Shown here piece by piece: positions 36,428 through 44,482 of a DNA stretch of 44,482 bases. Source of the DNA: Actinomycetes bacterium (GTDB lineage: Bacteria; Actinomycetota; Acidimicrobiia; Acidimicrobiales; SZUA-35); assembly GCA_024276425.1 (NCBI GenBank), contig JAJRXF010000041.1, forward strand, positions 1-44,482, given 5' to 3'. Positions within the stretch are counted from its first letter, which is position 1, and every line of letters starts with the position of its first letter. The notes below the pieces were generated by a model. It was not told the DNA's origin. It saw only the letters and a list, made by a program, of their open reading frames with translations, and searched no databases. Both the position numbers and the translations under genes were made by a program.

Positions 36428-36947
36428 TGATGGGCTTGTTCAATCATGGTGTCGCCTTTGGTGCATTCTGGTTCTTTCCCCAGCTCCCACAGACTTTTCC
36501 ACAATCAACAACAACGACCAACCTACAAATATCCAAGAGACAAACGCCTATTGATCTGAGCGGACGATAGGCGCCCATTGGCTGGCATGGAAGCCCGGAG
36601 TCGTGCACCGGAGACCGTGTGGGGACTTGAGCAGAGAAGATGAGCAGAGAGGATGAGCAGAGAATATAAGCAGAGACGGCGACGCTACCAGCACTGGAAG
36701 AGGGCTTGCACGTTCGCCTGTGGAAAAGTCCGGCCGATCCCACCACCCTGGTTGTTCCCTGGTGTTTGTGCCCCTAGTCTAGCTCCTGCATGCTGCCCTG
36801 GTCGCCGCCGTGAATACGGCCCTGGACGGCCTCCAGTGTGCGTGATGATTCTGGCAAGACGCACACAGCCAACAAGTACGGACCGAGCAATGGTTCTGTT
36901 TCGTTTGGGTCGCAGATCGGTCAGGACTTACATCCGAGGAGAGCTTA
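36428..36947. other. dnaA-rpmH spacer with inverted DnaA boxes and 13-bp iterons
   Basis: This 520-bp region has no supportable gene. It contains two TTTTCCACA boxes in opposite orientation (36495-36503 plus, 36719-36727 minus) on either side of four 13-bp direct repeats (36629-36680), and a weaker box-like TGTGGGGAC at 36618-36626. Promoters for dnaA and rpmH must also lie here. It may be a second part of a bipartite origin or a DnaA-autoregulation region. Confidence 0.6.
36629..36680. repeat. Four 13-bp direct repeats, consensus GAGCAGAGARGAT
   Basis: Copies begin at 36629, 36642, 36655 and 36668. The first two differ by one base; the third has ATAT at its end; the fourth starts AAG and is degraded in its last four bases. 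Exact 13-bp spacing places them on slightly more than one helical turn per unit. Confidence 0.9.
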
Positions 36948-37082
36948 ATGAAGCGCACGTTCCAGCCAAACAATCGAAAACGAGCGATGAAGCACGGTTT
37001 TCGGGCTCGCAAGTCTACTCGAGGCGGTCGGGCGGTGCTTCGGTCGCGCCGTCTCAAGGGTCGTAATAAGCTGAGTGCGTGA
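36948..37082 (+). CDS. rpmH: 50S ribosomal protein L34
   Basis: A 44-residue L34: [20 protein letters not shown] then [24 protein letters not shown], a full and typical sequence. It is shorter than common ORF cut-offs. ATG at 36948 follows GAGGAGAG. The stop overlaps the GTG of rnpA (GTGA). It stands at its usual place opposite dnaA. Confidence 0.97.
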   Translation: MKRTFQPNNRKRAMKHGFRARKSTRGGRAVLRSRRLKGRNKLSA

Positions 37083-37441
37083 TCGGTTCGGTAACCCGGC
37101 GAGCAGAGTTCGCTTCCCTTCGGATTGCTGCAGAACGGGTACGAGTAGGGCCCCTACGAATGAGTTATGTGCCTGCCCCCAAAGGCAGAGGCACGTGTTC
37201 GCACCAGGTGGCCTTTGCCGTCAGTCGCAAATTTGGAACGGCGGTAGAACGCAACCGCGTGAGACGACGCCTCAAGGCTGCATTTGTAGACAGTCAGCGA
37301 CAAATAGCAGCCGACTCAGCCTTGTCCCCTCCGCCTGGCCTGTACCTTTTGATTCCCGGTCGCGTGCTTCTCGATCTTCCCTATCCAGAGGTTGTAGCCA
37401 CTCTGCAGGCTTGCTATGGCCGTCTCACCCCACCGAACTAG
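37079..37441 (+). CDS. rnpA: Ribonuclease P protein component
   Basis: A 120-residue protein subunit of RNase P, which processes tRNA 5' ends with the RNA subunit. The RNR motif is in [24 protein letters not shown], and the N-terminus [24 protein letters not shown] is typical. GTG at 37079 overlaps the rpmH stop by 4 bp. The order rpmH-rnpA-yidD-yidC is conserved across bacteria. The RNA partner is not in the window. Confidence 0.95.
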   Translation: MIGSVTRRAEFASLRIAAERVRVGPLRMSYVPAPKGRGTCSHQVAFAVSRKFGTAVERNRVRRRLKAAFVDSQRQIAADSALSPPPGLYLLIPGRVLLDLPYPEVVATLQACYGRLTPPN

Positions 37442-37451
37442 TGGGTTTGTG

Positions 37452-37685
37452 ATGGGTCGAATTGTTCTTGGTGCCATCCGCTTGTATCAACGTACTGCGA
37501 CGGTGCGACGGCCGAGATGTCGTTACATCCCCACCTGTTCTCACTACGCCGTTGAGGCTATCGAGGTGCATGGAACTGGACGTGGGATGTGGCTGTCGTT
37601 GCGCAGGTTGGCCCGCTGTCAGCCCTTTGGGTCCTTTGGCTTTGACCCTGTCCCCGGCACGGAGAGTGAATCATGTTCGAACTAG
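37452..37685 (+). CDS. yidD: Membrane protein insertion efficiency factor YidD
   Basis: A 77-residue Yid[21 protein letters not shown], then [20 protein letters not shown] and [12 protein letters not shown] followed by GFDPVPG. The cysteine pattern and the PTCS motif are diagnostic. An ATG at 37416 is in frame but would overlap rnpA by 26 bp and adds residues with no similarity. The end overlaps yidC by 13 bp. Confidence 0.92.
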   Translation: MGRIVLGAIRLYQRTATVRRPRCRYIPTCSHYAVEAIEVHGTGRGMWLSLRRLARCQPFGSFGFDPVPGTESESCSN

Positions 37686-38794
37686 TTGCTCGAGTTCTAG
37701 AGTTCTTTTACGGTCTCCCGGTTGTTGGGGGGAGCTATGGCTTTGCCATCATCCTTTTGACGTTTGCCGTGATGGTCCTTTTGATGCCGCTGACGCTTAA
37801 AGCCACGCGCTCCACCATAAAGATGCAACAAGTTCAACCCGAACTGAAGCGAATTCAGAAGAAGCACAAGGGTGATCGGGAAGCCCTTAATGCCGAGATG
37901 ATGGAGTTGTACCAAGATAACGGCATCAATCCGGTCGGCGGTTGTTTGCCGATGCTGGCCCAGATGCCTGTGTTCCTCGTACTGTTCCGGATCCTTAGTG
38001 GCCTCACTCGTCGGGCTGATGAGGTTCCGTTCTATGATATTGGAGCCTTGGCGGCGCGGCGGGCCGGTATCGAGCCACAGGTTCCGTCGAGCTTTAGTCC
38101 ACGATACTTGTCGACAGACAGTGCCATGTTCAAGGATCTCAGTCACTCCACAGATATGCAGTTCGGCCCCTTCGACCTCGCTGGTAAGGCGCTCGACGTA
38201 CTCAAAGACGATTTCGTTGGTGCGCTCCCCTATATCGTCCTCATTGCCTTTGTGGTGGCCACCAGCTTTTATCAACAACGTCAGGTGTCGGCTCGACGAA
38301 CCGATGACGATACGACCGTTGTCAACTCCCAGCAGCAGGCCATCCTCAAAGTGCTGCCGCTCATGACGGGAATATGGTCGTTCGTCTTTCCCGCAGGATT
38401 GGTCCTTTATTGGGCCACATCCAACGTCTTTCGAATTGGGCAGCAGGCCTACATCACTCACCAGATTTATGGCAAGGAGGGGGCCAGTGAAAAAATTGCT
38501 GAAGCAAGGCACAAGACCAAACTCGTCGACGACGATGCCAACAGCAAGGACGCCAAAAAGAAGAACAACAAGAACACCACCAACAAGAACACCACCAACA
38601 AGAACACCACCAACAAGAACAGTGACAAACCGGGATCGCAGTCGAAACGCATGAAGAAGCAGGCGGCCTCCGAAAAGGAAGCCGCCTGGCAGAAGAAGAG
38701 AGAACAGAAGGCCAAGGCGAAACCACCAACGGCGAGTCGTGTGACCCCGAAGGGGACCGCCCCAAAGGCAAAAAAGAGGAATCGGAAGAGGTAG
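37673..38794 (+). CDS. yidC: Membrane protein insertase YidC/Oxa1/Alb3
   Basis: A 373-residue insertase of the Gram-positive type without the large periplasmic domain of E. coli. After a first span near residues 15-40 comes [67 protein letters not shown], with the hydrophilic groove arginine in the first cytoplasmic stretch. Later spans lie around 180-205 and 225-255. The C-terminal 110 residues are strongly basic, with repeats of NKNTT, probably for ribosome binding. It overlaps yidD. Confidence 0.95.
   Translation: MFELVARVLEFFYGLPVVGGSYGFAIILLTFAVMVLLMPLTLKATRSTIKMQQVQPELKRIQKKHKGDREALNAEMMELYQDNGINPVGGCLPMLAQMPVFLVLFRILSGLTRRADEVPFYDIGALAARRAGIEPQVPSSFSPRYLSTDSAMFKDLSHSTDMQFGPFDLAGKALDVLKDDFVGALPYIVLIAFVVATSFYQQRQVSARRTDDDTTVVNSQQQAILKVLPLMTGIWSFVFPAGLVLYWATSNVFRIGQQAYITHQIYGKEGASEKIAEARHKTKLVDDDANSKDAKKKNNKNTTNKNTTNKNTTNKNSDKPGSQSKRMKKQAASEKEAAWQKKREQKAKAKPPTASRVTPKGTAPKAKKRNRKR
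38567..38620. repeat. 15-bp tandem repeat encoding NKNTT in yidC
   Basis: AACAAGAACACCACC occurs at 38567-38581, 38582-38596 and 38597-38611, followed by a partial copy to 38620. The units are identical, indicating recent expansion in the basic tail of YidC. Confidence 0.95.
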
Positions 38795-38796
38795 CA

Positions 38797-39741
38797 ATGA
38801 CGGAATGGATCGAGACAACATCCAAGACGGTGGATGAAGCGAAGGAGTTGGCGTTGGACAGTCTTGGCATAGATAATGCCGACGCGGAATTCGAGATCGT
38901 AGAGGAACCTCGCCAAGGTCTTTTTGGTCGGACCCGTGGTCAAGCCAGGGTGCGTGCCCGCATTGCGCCACAGAGTACTCGAGTGAAAGAAGAGCGGGGC
39001 CGACGCCGACGCAAGCCTCGAAGCTCGAACGCCGAAGAGAAGCAATCAGAACATGGCTCGGGATCTTCCCGCCAAGGTCAGAGAGAGTCCAAGGACTCCA
39101 CCCGTCGTGACACTGACTCAAGTCGAGATGGTGGGGGTAAGGCCCGCGAATCCAAACGTCAGCGCCAACGAACCAAGTCACCACGGTCCTCCTCCAGGAA
39201 GAGATCTGAGTCACCCAAGAAGGAAGATGCATCCATGGAAGAAGTAAGCGCCTGTGTCGAATCGTTCTTGAGCGGTCTTGTCGACGCCTTTGACATTGAT
39301 ACCAATGTTGTGATCGATACCTCAAATGATGAGATCAACGCTCAGATCGAGGGCAAGCATGGTTTGCTTCTTGGTCCGAAGGCAAGGACACTTGATGCCA
39401 TTCAAGAACTGACCCGAGTGACGGCTCAACGGAGTGTTCCGTCCTCCATTCGAATCAAGGTTGATGTGGGTGAATACCGACAACTTCGGCGAGCATCTCT
39501 CCAAGGATTCGCTCGCGATGCGGGGACCAAGGCACTTGAGGATGGCGTCGAGGTGGTTCTGGAGCCGATGTCCTCAGCTGATCGAAAGATCATCCATGAT
39601 GAACTAAATGAGTTCGACGGTGTTCATACGCGGTCCGCTGGTACAGACCCCCGACGCCGGGTCGTTGTCGTTCCTGACGCGCCTCGTAGCGAGGTTGAAT
39701 CTGATGAAGAAAGCAGCGATCCTGTAGGGGATGCCGACTAG
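38797..39741 (+). CDS. jag: Jag/KhpB-family RNA-binding protein
   Basis: A 314-residue protein with an N-terminal Jag_N domain (MTEWIETTSKTVDEAKELAL and EEPRQGLFGRTRGQARVRARI), a very basic Ser/Arg-rich linker (about 68-145), a KH domain (NDEINAQIEGKHGLLLGPKARTLDAIQELTRV) and an R3H domain (SSADRKIIHDELNEFDGVHTRSAGTDPRRRVVV). It probably binds RNA and affects cell-envelope synthesis, as KhpB does in firmicutes. The ATG lies 2 bp after the yidC stop; the end overlaps rsmG by 11 bp. Confidence 0.92.
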   Translation: MTEWIETTSKTVDEAKELALDSLGIDNADAEFEIVEEPRQGLFGRTRGQARVRARIAPQSTRVKEERGRRRRKPRSSNAEEKQSEHGSGSSRQGQRESKDSTRRDTDSSRDGGGKARESKRQRQRTKSPRSSSRKRSESPKKEDASMEEVSACVESFLSGLVDAFDIDTNVVIDTSNDEINAQIEGKHGLLLGPKARTLDAIQELTRVTAQRSVPSSIRIKVDVGEYRQLRRASLQGFARDAGTKALEDGVEVVLEPMSSADRKIIHDELNEFDGVHTRSAGTDPRRRVVVVPDAPRSEVESDEESSDPVGDAD

Positions 39742-40375
39742 CAGCGAGATCGAGAAACAACTTCACTCCGTTCTCGAACGGGCCCGGACTGCTGGTTTCC
39801 TCGGTCCGGGCCCGTTGCGCGTCCACACTGACCATGCCTTCGCCTTCGAGCGCCGAATCCCACACCAAGCAACAGAAGTACTCGATCTCGGGTCGGGTGG
39901 GGGAGTTCCCGGAATCCCAATCTTGGTTCGCAACCCATCACTTCATGGGATACTTCTTGACGCCTCAGAGAAGCGTTGTGCCTTCCTGCAATGGGCTGTA
40001 GTCGAACTCAACTTGGCCTCTCGGGTATCGGTGGTTCGGGGCCGGGCCGAGGACCTTGCACACCGACCAGATCTTCGGCGTCGATTCGACGCTGTGACTT
40101 GTCGAGGGTTCGGACCTCCAGCGTCTACGATCGAGGCAGCCGTTGGGTTTGTCTCCCCGGTGGGCGTCATCATTGTCAGCGAACCACCGAGGGGCCGTTC
40201 GTGGTCGAATGATGGCCTTGACGTTGTTGCTCTAGAAGTTCAATCGGAGGAGCCAGTGATTGAGGAAATGGCTTCGGTCGCAAGTTTCCGGCCCACTGGA
40301 GAGCTAGCCGACATTTACCCCCGACCGCTCCGCCAGCAGCGCTCAAAGCCGCTGGCGGTGCTCACATCGGCGTGA
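39731..40375 (+). CDS. rsmG: 16S rRNA (guanine-527 N7)-methyltransferase
   Basis: A 214-residue SAM methyltransferase. The motif VLDLGSGGGVPGIPI is the SAM site; LLDASEKRCAFLQWAVVELNLASRVSVVRGRAEDL is the family core, and CRGFGPPASTIEAA carries the RsmG signature. It modifies G527 of 16S rRNA, a site linked to streptomycin response. It overlaps jag by 11 bp and is the last gene before the parS spacer. Confidence 0.95.
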   Translation: MPTSSEIEKQLHSVLERARTAGFLGPGPLRVHTDHAFAFERRIPHQATEVLDLGSGGGVPGIPILVRNPSLHGILLDASEKRCAFLQWAVVELNLASRVSVVRGRAEDLAHRPDLRRRFDAVTCRGFGPPASTIEAAVGFVSPVGVIIVSEPPRGRSWSNDGLDVVALEVQSEEPVIEEMASVASFRPTGELADIYPRPLRQQRSKPLAVLTSA

Positions 40376-40480
40376 GTTTCAGAAAGAGACGAAATACAGA
40401 CAAAAGTGATCTTCCGGGAAATGATCTGGATTGCCGGGTGTGGGTGGCTAAGGTTTAGGAGATGATGGTGAGGTAGATCA

Positions 40481-40496
40481 CGTTTCACGTGAAACG
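40481..40496. promoter_or_regulatory. parS site (ParB-binding palindrome)
   Basis: CGTTTCACGTGAAACG contains the perfect 14-bp core GTTTCACGTGAAAC. The consensus is TGTTTCACGTGAAACA. It lies between rsmG and parA, close to the origin as usual. A further half-site GTGAAACG follows directly (40496-40503). Confidence 0.95.
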
Positions 40497-40586
40497 TGAA
40501 ACGTCGGTCATTAAGCCGCAAATGTGTGCTTGGTGTTGTCCGCGCTGCTTGTTCGGCCAATACTCACGGAGAATCGAGGAGATTAC

Positions 40587-41567
40587 ATGAGCGGATCTGA
40601 GGCTGGGTCACGGGTGCCTTTACCCCTAGACTCGACGCCTTCCAATCCGAAAGGCGATGGCATGGGACGAGACTCCATGCGGGGGACTGGGTCTGTTTCG
40701 GATTTTGAAGATGGGAGTCTACCCAGTTCAGACCAAGGCCTTCCAATCCGATCGGTTCATGGGGCGCCTAAACCAGAGCCGGCAGAACAACCACGTCAAC
40801 GCGGTCCCAGAGTTGTGGCCATTGCCAATCAGAAGGGCGGCGTGGGAAAGACAACGACGACCGTCAACCTGGGGGCAGCGGCGGCTGAGTTGGGGCATCG
40901 TGTTCTTGTGGTGGATCTTGATCCACAGGGAAATGCCAGCACGGGGCTGGGCATCAATCCACGTGGACTTGAGTCGTCGATGTACGATGTCTTGTTGCAC
41001 GACGTTCCGATTGATGAGGCCATCGAGGCGGCGTCAGTCCGAAACTTGTTTCTTGCTCCGGCGAACCTTGATCTTGCTGGGGCCGAGATTGAACTTGTCC
41101 CTGCCTTCAGTCGCGAACTTAGACTAAAGAATGCGCTGGCAGCGGTAGCCGACGATTATGACCTTGTCTTGATTGACTGTCCGCCTTCGTTGGGTTTGTT
41201 GACCGTCAATGCGTTCGCAGCGGCAACCGAAGTACTTGTTCCGGTGCAATGCGAGTACTACGCCCTGGAGGGACTTGGACAACTCCTGAGGAATGTTGAT
41301 CTAGTCCAGCGGAATCTCAATGCCAGTCTGCGTTTGTCGGCCATTGTTTTGGTCATGTATGACGCCCGCACGAACCTTTCGTCCCAGGTTTCCCAAGAGG
41401 TCCGAGAGCATTTCGGTTCTGTTGTCTGCCGTTCTGTTATTCCTCGAACGGTACGTCTTTCGGAGGCCCCGAGCTTTGGTCAGCCCATCACTGTTTTTGA
41501 TCCCTCCTCTCGGGGGTCCTTGGCCTATCGAGATCTTGCAAAGGAGTTCGCCGGTGAACCGACGTAG
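40587..41567 (+). CDS. parA: Chromosome-partitioning ATPase ParA/Soj
   Basis: A 326-residue ParA. The deviant Walker A is KGGVGKTTTTVNLG, preceded by VVAIANQ. Later motifs are VLVVDLDPQGNAST and LVLIDCPPSLGLLTVNAF. The first 75 residues are a Ser/Pro-rich leader that ends in the basic QPRQRGPR. I start at ATG 40587, with GAGGAG six bases upstream; the frame opens 63 bp earlier at 40524 but that part has no ribosome site. ParA acts with ParB and the parS site just upstream. It overlaps parB by 14 bp. Confidence 0.95.
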   Translation: MSGSEAGSRVPLPLDSTPSNPKGDGMGRDSMRGTGSVSDFEDGSLPSSDQGLPIRSVHGAPKPEPAEQPRQRGPRVVAIANQKGGVGKTTTTVNLGAAAAELGHRVLVVDLDPQGNASTGLGINPRGLESSMYDVLLHDVPIDEAIEAASVRNLFLAPANLDLAGAEIELVPAFSRELRLKNALAAVADDYDLVLIDCPPSLGLLTVNAFAAATEVLVPVQCEYYALEGLGQLLRNVDLVQRNLNASLRLSAIVLVMYDARTNLSSQVSQEVREHFGSVVCRSVIPRTVRLSEAPSFGQPITVFDPSSRGSLAYRDLAKEFAGEPT

Positions 41568-42450
41568 TGGGTTAGGTAAGGGTCTCAATTCACTAATACC
41601 AACAGATGTAGGTCCACCGAGTACGGCGGAAGGTCTCATCGAGTTGGCCGTTGGCTCTATTACCGCCAACAAACATCAACCGCGAAGCCGCTTCGATGAG
41701 GAGGCCTTGGTGGCTCTGACGGACTCGGTTCGAGAGTTGGGCGTGCTCCAGCCCATCCTTGTTCGTCAGACTGGTTCGGGTCAGTACGCCCTCGTTGCCG
41801 GTGAACGCAGATGGCGAGCGGCGCGGCGGGCGGGCCTCCCGACGATACCGGCGATTGTGCGAGAGTTGGATGACCAGCGCTCGCTCGAACACGCGGTAGT
41901 GGAGAACTTGCACCGAGAGGACCTTCATGCCCTCGAGGAGGCCTCGGCGTATCAGCGCTTGATGGAAGAGTTCGGACTTACCCAGGAGCAGGTAGCGACC
42001 AGGGTGGGGAAAAGCCGCTCGGCCGTAGCAAATACGCTTCGTTTGTTTCAACTCCCAGGCACCGTACAGAAGTTGGTGGCCAATGGTGAACTCACGGCTG
42101 GCCACGCCCGCGCCCTTCTTTCCAGTCCCGACCGAAGCTTTCAAGAATCGCTGGCGGCCACGGTCATTGCCGAAGGCCTGAACGTTCGCCAAGTGGAGGA
42201 GCGAGTGCGGCAACACCTGGGTACCGCGTCCGATTCACCGGACGAATCAGCAGTTCCCACGAGGCGGATTGGTGACACGAAACCGGCCGCACTCTTGGAG
42301 CTTGAGTCTCTCCTGGGTAGCCATCTCGATACTCAGGTGCAAGTGGCCATGGGAAAGGGTAAAGGTCGACTGCTCGTAGAGTTCGCCGATTTGTCCGACC
42401 TTGAGAGGATCTATCGAGTCATGATCGAGGGTCGTCCACCATCTGAGTAG
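41554..42450 (+). CDS. parB: Chromosome-partitioning protein ParB/Spo0J
   Basis: A 298-residue ParB. The N-terminus RSGLGKGLNSLIPTD is typical, the CTPase motif region includes QPRSRFDEEAL and VAGERRWRAARRAGL, with VVENLHREDLHALEEA. The helix-turn-helix is LTQEQVATRVGKSRSAVANTLRL, which reads parS. The C-terminal dimerisation domain is about 240-298. I chose GTG 41554 with AAGGAG upstream; the open frame goes back to 41320 inside parA, which is not real. Confidence 0.95.
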   Translation: MNRRSGLGKGLNSLIPTDVGPPSTAEGLIELAVGSITANKHQPRSRFDEEALVALTDSVRELGVLQPILVRQTGSGQYALVAGERRWRAARRAGLPTIPAIVRELDDQRSLEHAVVENLHREDLHALEEASAYQRLMEEFGLTQEQVATRVGKSRSAVANTLRLFQLPGTVQKLVANGELTAGHARALLSSPDRSFQESLAATVIAEGLNVRQVEERVRQHLGTASDSPDESAVPTRRIGDTKPAALLELESLLGSHLDTQVQVAMGKGKGRLLVEFADLSDLERIYRVMIEGRPPSE

Positions 42451-42464
42451 GGATTTCCCCACCT

Positions 42465-42473
42465 TGTGGATAA
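42465..42473 (-). promoter_or_regulatory. Isolated perfect DnaA box after parB
   Basis: TGTGGATAA is the exact reverse complement of TTATCCACA. It lies 15 bp after the parB stop, about 7.8 kb from the proposed oriC, and is the only exact consensus box I found in the window. Confidence 0.6.
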
Positions 42474-42579
42474 ACCTGTGTGTTCTGTGAACTCTCACTA
42501 GAGACTTCGTCTTCGACTTAGGTATGGGGACAGAACACTGAAGTAGGACTCGATAGTTTTTCTTGTGTCGGAGGACCAG

Positions 42580-42607
42580 AGAGCCGACCCAAGTTCGGGC
42601 CGGCTCT
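42580..42607. terminator. Possible terminator hairpin between convergent parB and trxA
   Basis: AGAGCCG (42580-42586) pairs with CGGCTCT (42601-42607), and an inner CCC/GGG pair extends it past one mismatch. No good T-run follows on either side, so it may be a weak bidirectional terminator. It lies in the 183-bp spacer, which otherwise holds only the DnaA box. Confidence 0.5.
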
Positions 42608-42633
42608 TCGATGAGATATTGCGAGTTGGCGCT

Positions 42634-42954
42634 CTACAAGCCCATTTCTTCGATGAGTTGTGTCTTACCCTTTGCTCCAACGATTTTCTTGTCCAGTTCA
42701 CCATCGCGGAAGACAAGGATTGTCGGGATGCTCATCACGCCAAAACGTTGGGCTACCGCAGGGTTCTCGTCGACATTGAGCTTGGTGATTCGAACTGCAT
42801 CTCCCTGTTCAATTGCGATCTCGTCCAGGATTGGTGCAATCATCTTGCAGGGGCCACACCATTCGGCCCAGAAGTCGACGACGACGGGTGCGGAGCTTGC
42901 GTTAACAACCTCATCAAACGTTGCATCAGTGAGTGTGGTGATATGTTCGGACAT
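42634..42954 (-). CDS. trxA: Thioredoxin
   Basis: A 106-residue thioredoxin with the active site WCGPC (32-36) in [18 protein letters not shown] and the cis-Pro loop [15 protein letters not shown] start at ATG 42954, with GGAGG nine bases upstream; an ATG at 42993 adds 13 residues not found in the family. It lies next to trxB on the same strand with a 76-bp gap. The pair runs against the replication direction, unlike the origin genes. Confidence 0.96.
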   Translation of the reverse strand: MSEHITTLTDATFDEVVNASSAPVVVDFWAEWCGPCKMIAPILDEIAIEQGDAVRITKLNVDENPAVAQRFGVMSIPTILVFRDGELDKKIVGAKGKTQLIEEMGL

Positions 42955-43030
42955 TTGTGCGGGCCTCCATACGTGCTCGGACTTTGATAACACCGCTGTG
43001 GGTCGAGACTATTCCAGACCAGCGGCGGAT

Positions 43031-44014
43031 TTAGTGATCGTTTGCTTCGAGCCAGCGTTCGGCATCAATCGCGGCGGAACACCCAGACCCCGCCGCAGTT
43101 ATGGCCTGCCGGTAGGTGGCATCTTGCACGTCGCCACAAGCAAAAACTCCCTCGATGCTGGTACGAGTGCTTTTGCCATCAGTTATGAGATACCCGACCG
43201 CGTCGGTCTTGAGTTGGTCGGCGAAGAGTAGGGTTGCTGGCCTGTGACCAATAGCGACGAATAATCCGGTAACGGGTAGTTCGGTCACCTTGTCCGTCTT
43301 GACGTTGCGAACCTGTAGGCCTTCGACGGCGTCTTGACCGAGGACATCTTCAACAACTGTGTCCCAGAGGAATGTGATCTTGTCGTTTGCGAATGCTCGG
43401 TCCTGCATGAACTTTGAAGCTCTAAGTTCATCTCGGCGGTGAATAACCGTCACCGACTTGGCAAACTTGGTTAGGAACGTAGCCTCCTCCAGGGCGGTGT
43501 CACCGCCGCCGACAACGGCAATGTCATGGTCGCGGAAAAAGAAGCCATCACAGGTAGCACAAGCCGAGACGCCATGTCCCATCAGACGGGACTCGTTCTC
43601 AAGGTTGAGTAACATGGCAGTGGCACCGGTCGAAATGATGATCGAGTGGGCGGAGTAGGTTGGCTGCGGTGCCTCTGGATCCCCCACCCAGACTCGAAAG
43701 GGCCGCTGGGAGAAATCCACTCGGCTGGCCTTTTCGGTTCGCAGGACCGCACCGAAATCCATCGCCTGATCGCGAAATCTGGTCATGAGCTCCGGTCCAG
43801 TGATGCCCCCATCCGGAAATCCGGGGTAGTTCTCGACTTCGGTGGTCAACATTAGTTGACCACCGGGTTGATCTCCGGTGCTGGAGGGCTCCCCCTCAAG
43901 CACGAGGGGCTTGAGACTTGCTCTCGCCGCATAAATGGCTGCGGTCAGTCCCGCCGGGCCACTCCCGAGGATCAAGACATCGTGGACTGGGTTGGTGTCG
44001 ATATTGGTAGTCAC
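43031..44014 (-). CDS. trxB: Thioredoxin-disulfide reductase
   Basis: A 327-residue flavoprotein. The FAD motif is GSGPAG (17-22), the redox motif CATC (152-155), the NADPH motif [15 protein letters not shown], and the C-terminal FAD motif [10 protein letters not shown]. It reduces thioredoxin with NADPH, and trxA lies just downstream in the same direction. Length and motifs are standard. The start ATG 44014 is preceded by GAGG. Confidence 0.97.
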   Translation of the reverse strand: MTTNIDTNPVHDVLILGSGPAGLTAAIYAARASLKPLVLEGEPSSTGDQPGGQLMLTTEVENYPGFPDGGITGPELMTRFRDQAMDFGAVLRTEKASRVDFSQRPFRVWVGDPEAPQPTYSAHSIIISTGATAMLLNLENESRLMGHGVSACATCDGFFFRDHDIAVVGGGDTALEEATFLTKFAKSVTVIHRRDELRASKFMQDRAFANDKITFLWDTVVEDVLGQDAVEGLQVRNVKTDKVTELPVTGLFVAIGHRPATLLFADQLKTDAVGYLITDGKSTRTSIEGVFACGDVQDATYRQAITAAGSGCSAAIDAERWLEANDH

Positions 44015-44122
44015 GGGAACAAGTCCTCTTCAGTTCAGTAGGTATCGATCTGATAGAACCACGAACCAGGCACGAGTGTTCCCTCCCAGGCCAACTTGGC
44101 AACCCAGTTCAGAGGTGGCTGT

Positions 44123-44455
44123 CTACCTGCCCTTTTTGCGCCAAAGCCATACCCCGGCGACAAAGAACACAAAGCTGAGGATGAGGTAGGACAACCAAAC
44201 CTCACCGGTGTCAATACCGAGCCCTGGGATTGTGGCCAGGATGGCCGTGAGACCCCGGACCACAAGAATCAAGATGATTACGAGCAGGATCGGTGCCAAC
44301 AGAGCAAGCACAAGCCCATAGACGGCAATGCGAGAGGCCAGCATTGCCTTACCGGTTGTTGCATCCCGAACGGTATTGACGTAGCCGACAACGGTGTCCG
44401 CTGCCCGCGTCGGCCAATCCTCGCTCGACTTTGTAATCGCGTCCGCGTCTGACAT
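44123..44455 (-). CDS. Small two-helix membrane protein
   Basis: A 110-residue protein with an acidic soluble N-terminus (MSDADAITKSSEDW), two hydrophobic spans near residues 43-66 (YGLVLALLAPILLVIILILVV) and 86-105 (LSYLILSFVFFVAGVWLW), and a basic end (RKKGR). Such holin-like small proteins of unknown role are common in actinobacteria near trxB. The pattern gives no function. It lies about 108 bp upstream of trxB on the same strand. Confidence 0.7.
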   Translation of the reverse strand: MSDADAITKSSEDWPTRAADTVVGYVNTVRDATTGKAMLASRIAVYGLVLALLAPILLVIILILVVRGLTAILATIPGLGIDTGEVWLSYLILSFVFFVAGVWLWRKKGR

Positions 44456-44482
44456 CGTCCTGGATTCTATCGGACCCTGCGC

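Noticed and set aside
36653-37066. 137-codon plus-strand frame across the dnaA-rpmH spacer
   Set aside because: It overlaps rpmH in another frame, shows no domain and covers the iterons; it is not a supportable gene.
37697-39325. A 542-codon minus-strand open frame across yidC and jag
   Set aside because: It lies antisense to two well-supported genes, has biased low-complexity composition and no recognisable domain; it is a by-product of codon use on the coding strand.
41320-41553. 78-codon N-terminal extension of ParB
   Set aside because: It overlaps parA in another frame and has no similarity; GTG 41554 has a good ribosome site and the conserved N-terminus.

Overview
The window is an origin-of-replication region of an actinobacterial chromosome, about 44.5 kb, joined on its left to a catabolic and transport region. 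I infer Actinomycetota, probably near Acidimicrobiia. The order gyrA-gyrB-dciA-recF-dnaN-dnaA-rpmH-rnpA-yidD-yidC-jag-rsmG-parA-parB, a DUF3566 membrane protein and tRNA-Ile next to gyrA, a mycothiol-dependent-type enzyme, many GTG starts and moderately high GC support this. Class-level placement is not proven from sequence alone.

Left part (1-9215): a probable aromatic acyl-CoA catabolic locus. A tightly overlapping minus-strand operon encodes an Fe-S old-yellow-enzyme with a C-terminal fibronectin-III-like domain, an SDR, a crotonase, a RidA-like protein and a partial Lrp/AsnC ligand-binding domain protein. Around it lie a divergent acyl-CoA dehydrogenase, a PaaX-family repressor with a divergent kynurenine-formamidase-like hydrolase, a benzoate/2-aminobenzoate-CoA ligase and a membrane desaturase-type di-iron enzyme. 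From 9317 to 15153 there is a complete branched-chain-type ABC importer (livF, G, M, H and a lipoprotein binding protein), a plausible uptake system for the same substrate. The set resembles 2-aminobenzoyl-CoA clusters, but the flavin monooxygenase expected for such a pathway is not in the window.

Middle part (15372-25585): nicotinate phosphoribosyltransferase, a secreted M23/DUF4214 protein, the ribosomal pair rpmB-rpmG, an MscS channel, an FkbM-type methyltransferase, a mycothiol-dependent-isomerase-like protein, a FliA/WhiG-type sigma factor, and a translationally coupled operon of a FetAB-like ABC exporter, a 46-residue small protein and a Rossmann oxidoreductase. A 57-bp tandem duplication adjoins tRNA-Ile(GAU).

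Right part (25636-44455): the replication core. Genes left of dnaA run on the minus strand and those right of it on the plus strand, so most are co-oriented with divergent replication. The dnaN-dnaA spacer has a layout that fits a bacterial basal unwinding system: AT-rich DNA, TAG trinucleotides, a short GC block and two DnaA-box-like sites. The dnaA-rpmH spacer has two inverted TTTTCCACA boxes flanking four 13-bp repeats. A perfect parS core lies just upstream of parA. trxA, trxB and a small membrane protein close the window.
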